Below are positions 60,731 to 64,000 of a DNA stretch of 64,000 nucleotides, in pieces. Source of the stretch: Cenococcum geophilum 1.58 (lineage: Eukaryota; Ascomycota; Dothideomycetes; Gloniales; Gloniaceae). The notes beneath the pieces are model-generated. The model had not been told where the DNA came from. It ran no database searches and saw only the letters and a list, made by a program, of their open reading frames with translations. Location: NCBI GenBank assembly GCA_001692895.1, contig KV748194.1, positions 1,422,746-1,486,745 of the forward strand, written 5' to 3'. How positions within the stretch are numbered: the first letter of the stretch is position 1; each line of letters opens with the position of its first letter. The translations under genes were made by a program, and so were the position numbers.

Positions 60731-62017
60731 TTAAAGCTTTGGTTGGCGTTGAGAATCTCCTGTTGCGGTTCGTGTCTTTCCGTCGGGTTGTATGACCATC
60801 ACGTTAGGCCCGTTTGGTTGAGGCGAGGACTTCTTACCAGCCGAGTTTTCCTTTGTTTTCTTCTTGCCGCTCTTTTTGTGCTTTGCCTCAATATCATCGA
60901 TGTCTTTTTGAACCCTCTGGACCACTGCCGTTTCACCTTTCTTCTCAGCATTGTGTTTCTCAATCTTAAGCCCTCTGTATCTCAGGTCAAGCTCTATCTT
61001 CTCGAGACTCTTCTCATGCTCCGTCACGTCATTTCCAGCTTTCTTTTCCTCCGTGATCTTGTCCTCTAGATTGACCTTCCTGTTCTCAAGTTTGCGAAAT
61101 TTGCTACGGAGTTTCGCAACTTCAGTGTCTGCATAATTAGTTCAACATTATGTCGATTGAATGGAATGTAGGACGCAGTTTGGCATACCTATAGTAGCGT
61201 CAACTTTCACTATGGACGGGCCCGGGCCTATGTGAAGATTAGGCGGAGAAAGAAGCTTATGCTTGATGATGGAACGGGCTCCAATGATCATATCAATTCC
61301 ATTAGCGTCCAAAACCAGGAAGCGCATGTCTCTGAGCACCTGCGGGCTAGATTCATAATGCCAAGAGAGGTGGAGAGCCCCTTCGACTTCCAGAATGTGC
61401 CCGGTTGCAGTTTTCCCACCATGCTTTTCCTTCTGGTCGAGTCTCTTGTAGTCCGACTCGTCAAAACCAAGCTCAAATGCAAGTTTCTTGGAAATAATAT
61501 TGCCTTGCAAGCAACCGGTATCGAGAACACACTGGGCTGAATGGAAGTTTCCGGGTCTAGGGTCGATTTTCGGCCAAGCAGAAACAGTCAGAGTGAAGGG
61601 GGGTGGATCGTCCTGACGAGTCAGATCTTAAGTCCATGGAGACTTTAAGATAATGTACCTTTTCGTCCATACCAGCCGTTTCGATGGAGTCCACTATCTT
61701 GTTAAGTAAAACCTGAGGCTGAAAAATGCCCCTGAAACGGTCCCACAGAGATAGCTTAACCCCAACTCTATAGGTTTGCTTTCGTTTGATTGATTGTTTC
61801 AGATCCGGTTCTTCTGGATTCTCCTCAAGAAAAGTGCGGCTTGAGCGAAACGAGGGTGTAATAGACGCGGAACGCTGACGACCGGACTCGTGAGTAGAGG
61901 TTGTGAGGTATCCGGTACCCGGAACCTCGGCTGCTGGATCTGTAAGACTCTTATTGGAGGAGACGTTGGACGAAATCAGGAGGGGACAAATTTACCACAT
62001 GTATCTACGTCAGCCAT
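60731..62017 (-). CDS. Host protein with retropepsin-like domain and coiled coil (4 exons)
   Basis: My gene model on the minus strand has exons 62017-61996, 61939-61673, 61626-61189 and 61128-60731, with introns of 56, 46 and 60 nt. Donors are GTAAAT, GTATGG and GTATGC; acceptors end TTACAG, CTTAAG and TGCAG. The 1125 coding bases keep one frame and give 374 residues, starting MADVDTCDP. Residues 107-220 look like a retropepsin-like aspartyl protease fold: CVLDTG (129-134) is the active-site turn and DMIIGARSI (208-216) the second hallmark. Residues about 245-320 are a charged coiled coil, followed by a basic, polar tail. Intron 2 is the least certain. Composition is normal with no RIP, so this is a host gene, not the neighbouring elements' protease. 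Whether it cleaves anything is unknown; similar uncharacterised proteins occur widely in ascomycetes. Confidence 0.75.
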
Positions 62018-62361
62018 CGTAGCTAGCTGCGTTGTTGGCTGGCTGTGATTGATGAACATCAGCGATGTGAGGCTTCAACTGTGGGATCTGTGAAAGGGCT
62101 GAAGGCGGCATTGGAAGTAGAGCGCTCTTTAAACTGGCCTTCAGCCCCCAAACCGCCGATGTACCGATGATCAGGCGCAGCTTTTGAGCCTCAACCCTCG
62201 CCACCAGCACGCGTCTTGCTAGCGCACTCTGTCGTGGGGGAATGAGACAATGCTCTAACGAAATTTGGCAGGAGGATGGTTCACCGGCCATGATACCTTG
62301 TTTCACCCCAGGTAATAAAGTCTTGGGGTGTCCAGCTGAGCGAGGGTTGGAGCGATAATGG
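62018..62361. other. 5' flank of the retropepsin-like gene
   Basis: Normal-composition upstream DNA. A 148-codon minus frame (62010-62456) spans it and overlaps the first exon's start, but has no recognisable domain and is probably chance. Confidence 0.4.
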
Positions 62362-62441
62362 CCAATGGCCCGCCATTTCAAGATGGAGGGCACAGCCAGG
62401 AGAGAATATAAGATGGCGCTTTCTCCCCACTTCCCTCCTCT
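62362..62441 (+). promoter_or_regulatory. Candidate plus-strand promoter (CCAAT, TATA, CT-rich)
   Basis: CCAAT at 62362-62366, TATAAGA at 62407-62413, then a pyrimidine-rich run at about 62420-62441: the order expected of a fungal core promoter. A leader-like stretch follows to about 62550, but no convincing plus-strand coding frame comes after it, so the gene may be lost, spliced in a way I cannot see, or absent. Confidence 0.3.
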
Positions 62442-62549
62442 TCGCAGGAACGCCACAACATCCTTGCCTTCATCTCAACGCTTTTGTACCTCTTCCAACA
62501 AGCAACAGCATATCGAAGCCAGCGTCGACACATATTTCATTAATTCCGT

Positions 62550-63685
62550 TTGAGTTCTGATTTAGACGCTTGCGAGAACCACCAACCCATGCGAAGGATG
62601 TCGATAACCCGTCAGGGTCGAATTGGGCCCCGTGCTCGAACCTTCTGGCCTCGTCGTCCTCTTCCGAAGCGCCAACCAATCACTGGTCTCGTATGATCGA
62701 GAAAGTAAAGAGGCGATCAGCGTGCGCCATGGCCTAATATTTCGGGGTTGAACTCAGCCCCTACAAGTTGCTCGGCTTCCAAGTCGACTATGTCAGCAGC
62801 CTGCAGCCGGCCCTGGACAAGACACCGTCAGCTTGACCGGCCATCGGCGATGATCCCTGACATGTCTCCATGAGCTGATCCCACAGCCTGGTCGAACAAA
62901 TACGAGTATTCACTGACGAGAAGGCATTATCAATATCTATTACAATCGGCTTGGGTAGAAACTCACCAATCAAACAGAACCAAGGTTTTGGCGTCCACCG
63001 ACCCTAAGCGACGCTGGACAATCCCATTGTGTGCGCAATTTTCCAGAATGCTTTGGCACCTTCCGAACAGCGCGGTATTCCTCTGCCGGATGAATTGGAG
63101 TACTGGCCATGATCAGAACAAATTCAGTCCTGGCGAGCGGTGTCAAGTCTAGCACAGCCTTGGCCGATCAGAGTCGTACGGTTCGACGAGGCGGTCAATG
63201 TTCACACATTTGACTGCTTTCTTCGGAACAAAGCCTTGAAAAGAAGGGCGATTAGTGTCGACGATGTAGAACGAGGGATCGGTCGCATCTTATGCTGGGC
63301 AGCGATGAATCATGACAACCATGCATATACGAGAAGCTAGACCGGTGGGAGGCTATTCACAGACCGCTTCACCTAGCAGGCTCTGGGCTGATCGTGACTG
63401 CGACGCGGATGTCATGCTTGCAGACGCACTGATTGTCGTCAAATCATATTGTCTCCTCCACCGGGTCATGAGAGCATGGAAGCCCAGGCTTCCATATCGA
63501 CGTGAGGTGCATCTGCAGACCCCTCTTTCGCTAAGAAAATTTTGCATGGCTTAGACCTATTGCGCGCAATGGGGCAACTTGCCCTCTCCATTTAGTGGTT
63601 CAGTTGGCCTGATGATGGAGTGTGGACTATCATACAAACTTGTTCTGCTGCTAGAATTTAGCTACATCACTAGGACTCATCAAAT
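62550..63685. other. Gene-poor stretch with unrecognised short frames
   Basis: Normal composition. Two adjoining minus frames, 62970-63155 (MLDLTPLARTEF start) and 62788-62973, and plus frames at 63140-63340 and 63312-63554 are each 61-80 codons with no family resemblance I can name. The two minus frames could be exons of one small gene or an old gene remnant. The right part is the upstream region of the 63686 gene. Confidence 0.35.
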
Positions 63686-64000
63686 ATGGAATCGGGACGA
63701 AACTCGACATCAAGCAACATCACCTCTTTATCTGCCTCTTTGACGGCATGTAACCCAAACTCAGCTCAGACGAGCCCGAAAATCAGTGGGCACGGTGAGC
63801 AGCGAGCCTCCTCAATCACCTCAGCCTCCTCTAGTTCAAACGACAGTACAAGCGACAATGAAGACGGAGGAAGCCTTGTCGAAAAAGAGCCGGTCCAAGG
63901 TTGGCCAAAATTGGCCCGAATAATGGCTGATGTACCAGAGTTCGCCGCGTTCTCACGTTTTAAGGATCTCAATACGAAGAATCTCCTTTACTATCAGGCG
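63686..64000 (+). CDS. DUF6594-family protein, N-terminal part (runs off window)
   Basis: ATG at 63686 opens 105 codons to the last base of the window with no stop. Residues 7-56 are a Ser/Thr/Asn-rich, probably disordered leader; residues 57-68 are acidic. From residue 72 GWPKLARIMADVPEF and FSRFKDLNTKNLLYYQ match the conserved start of the fungal DUF6594 domain (W-P-x-L-A...RF-x-x-L-N-x-x-x-L-L-x-x-Q). Family members usually carry a coiled helix and C-terminal membrane segments, which would lie outside the window. Function unknown. No RIP signs. Confidence 0.72.
   Translation, partial: MESGRNSTSSNITSLSASLTACNPNSAQTSPKISGHGEQRASSITSASSSSNDSTSDNEDGGSLVEKEPVQGWPKLARIMADVPEFAAFSRFKDLNTKNLLYYQA

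Noticed and set aside
61232-61540. 102-codon plus frame
   Set aside because: Antisense to exon 3 of the retropepsin-like gene, which has family motifs and consistent splicing.
62010-62456. 148-codon minus frame as the first exon or a separate gene
   Set aside because: It ends over the start of the four-exon gene in another frame and shows no domain; the ATG at 62017 with the GTAAAT donor gives a coherent model without it.
1-64000. tRNA, rRNA, replication origin or bacterial operon features
   Set aside because: No cloverleaf, rRNA core or operon-like gene layout was seen; everything recognisable is fungal and nuclear.

Overview
The window reads as a transposon-packed, AT-rich block of a filamentous ascomycete (Pezizomycotina) nuclear genome, ending in about 4 kb of ordinary gene-bearing DNA. 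The evidence is a piggyBac-like element, a FAR1/MULE element, Ty3/Gypsy and Copia LTR elements and a LINE with RNase H, all heavily AT-shifted and full of TAA/TAG where these families have CAA, CAG or TGG. This is the footprint of repeat-induced point mutation (RIP). The right edge carries a host gene with three 46-60 nt introns and the start of a DUF6594-type protein gene. The species cannot be told from the sequence, and no tRNA, rRNA or CRISPR was seen.

Left block (1-29590). A piggyBac-like element (1 to about 5990, minus) carries a complete MULE (1968-5875) with 82-bp inverted repeats and a 9-bp target duplication. To its right lies an old Gypsy relic (Gypsy-1, plus), cut into pieces by later arrivals: a solo LTR (6203-6430); a tandem array of a small non-autonomous LTR element (6836-19653; four LTRs of exactly 205 bp around three internal regions of exactly 1162 bp, one outer 5-bp target duplication); and a 1-kb SINE-like retroposon (22020-23028). 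A 5'-truncated, well-preserved LINE (25057-27929) follows. The array itself holds a 461-bp TA-duplicating MITE and an 8-kb Gypsy element (Gypsy-A).

Middle block (29596-59445). One Copia element, about 5.3 kb when the inserts are subtracted, is swollen to 29.85 kb by six insertions: Gypsy-B (30159-38355, itself holding a 365-bp MITE), a solo LTR (39475-39718), a second SINE-like copy (40563-41588), Gypsy-C (42101-49975), a 247-bp insert (51591-51837) and Gypsy-D (52000-58914). Each insertion is bounded by matching target duplications, so the order of events can be read directly. Gypsy-A to -D all read on the minus strand; Copia, Gypsy-1, the array and the LINE read on the plus strand.

Right block (59451-64000). 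AT-rich flank gives way near 59.9 kb to normal composition. It holds an unrecognised reading frame, a four-exon host gene (60731-62017, minus; 374 residues; retropepsin-like fold plus coiled coil), a candidate plus-strand promoter, and the 5' end of a DUF6594-family gene (63686 to the window end). Elements below about 0.5 kb, and the LINE, show far less RIP than the long elements around them. The standout finding is the tandem LTR array and its sibling solo LTR.
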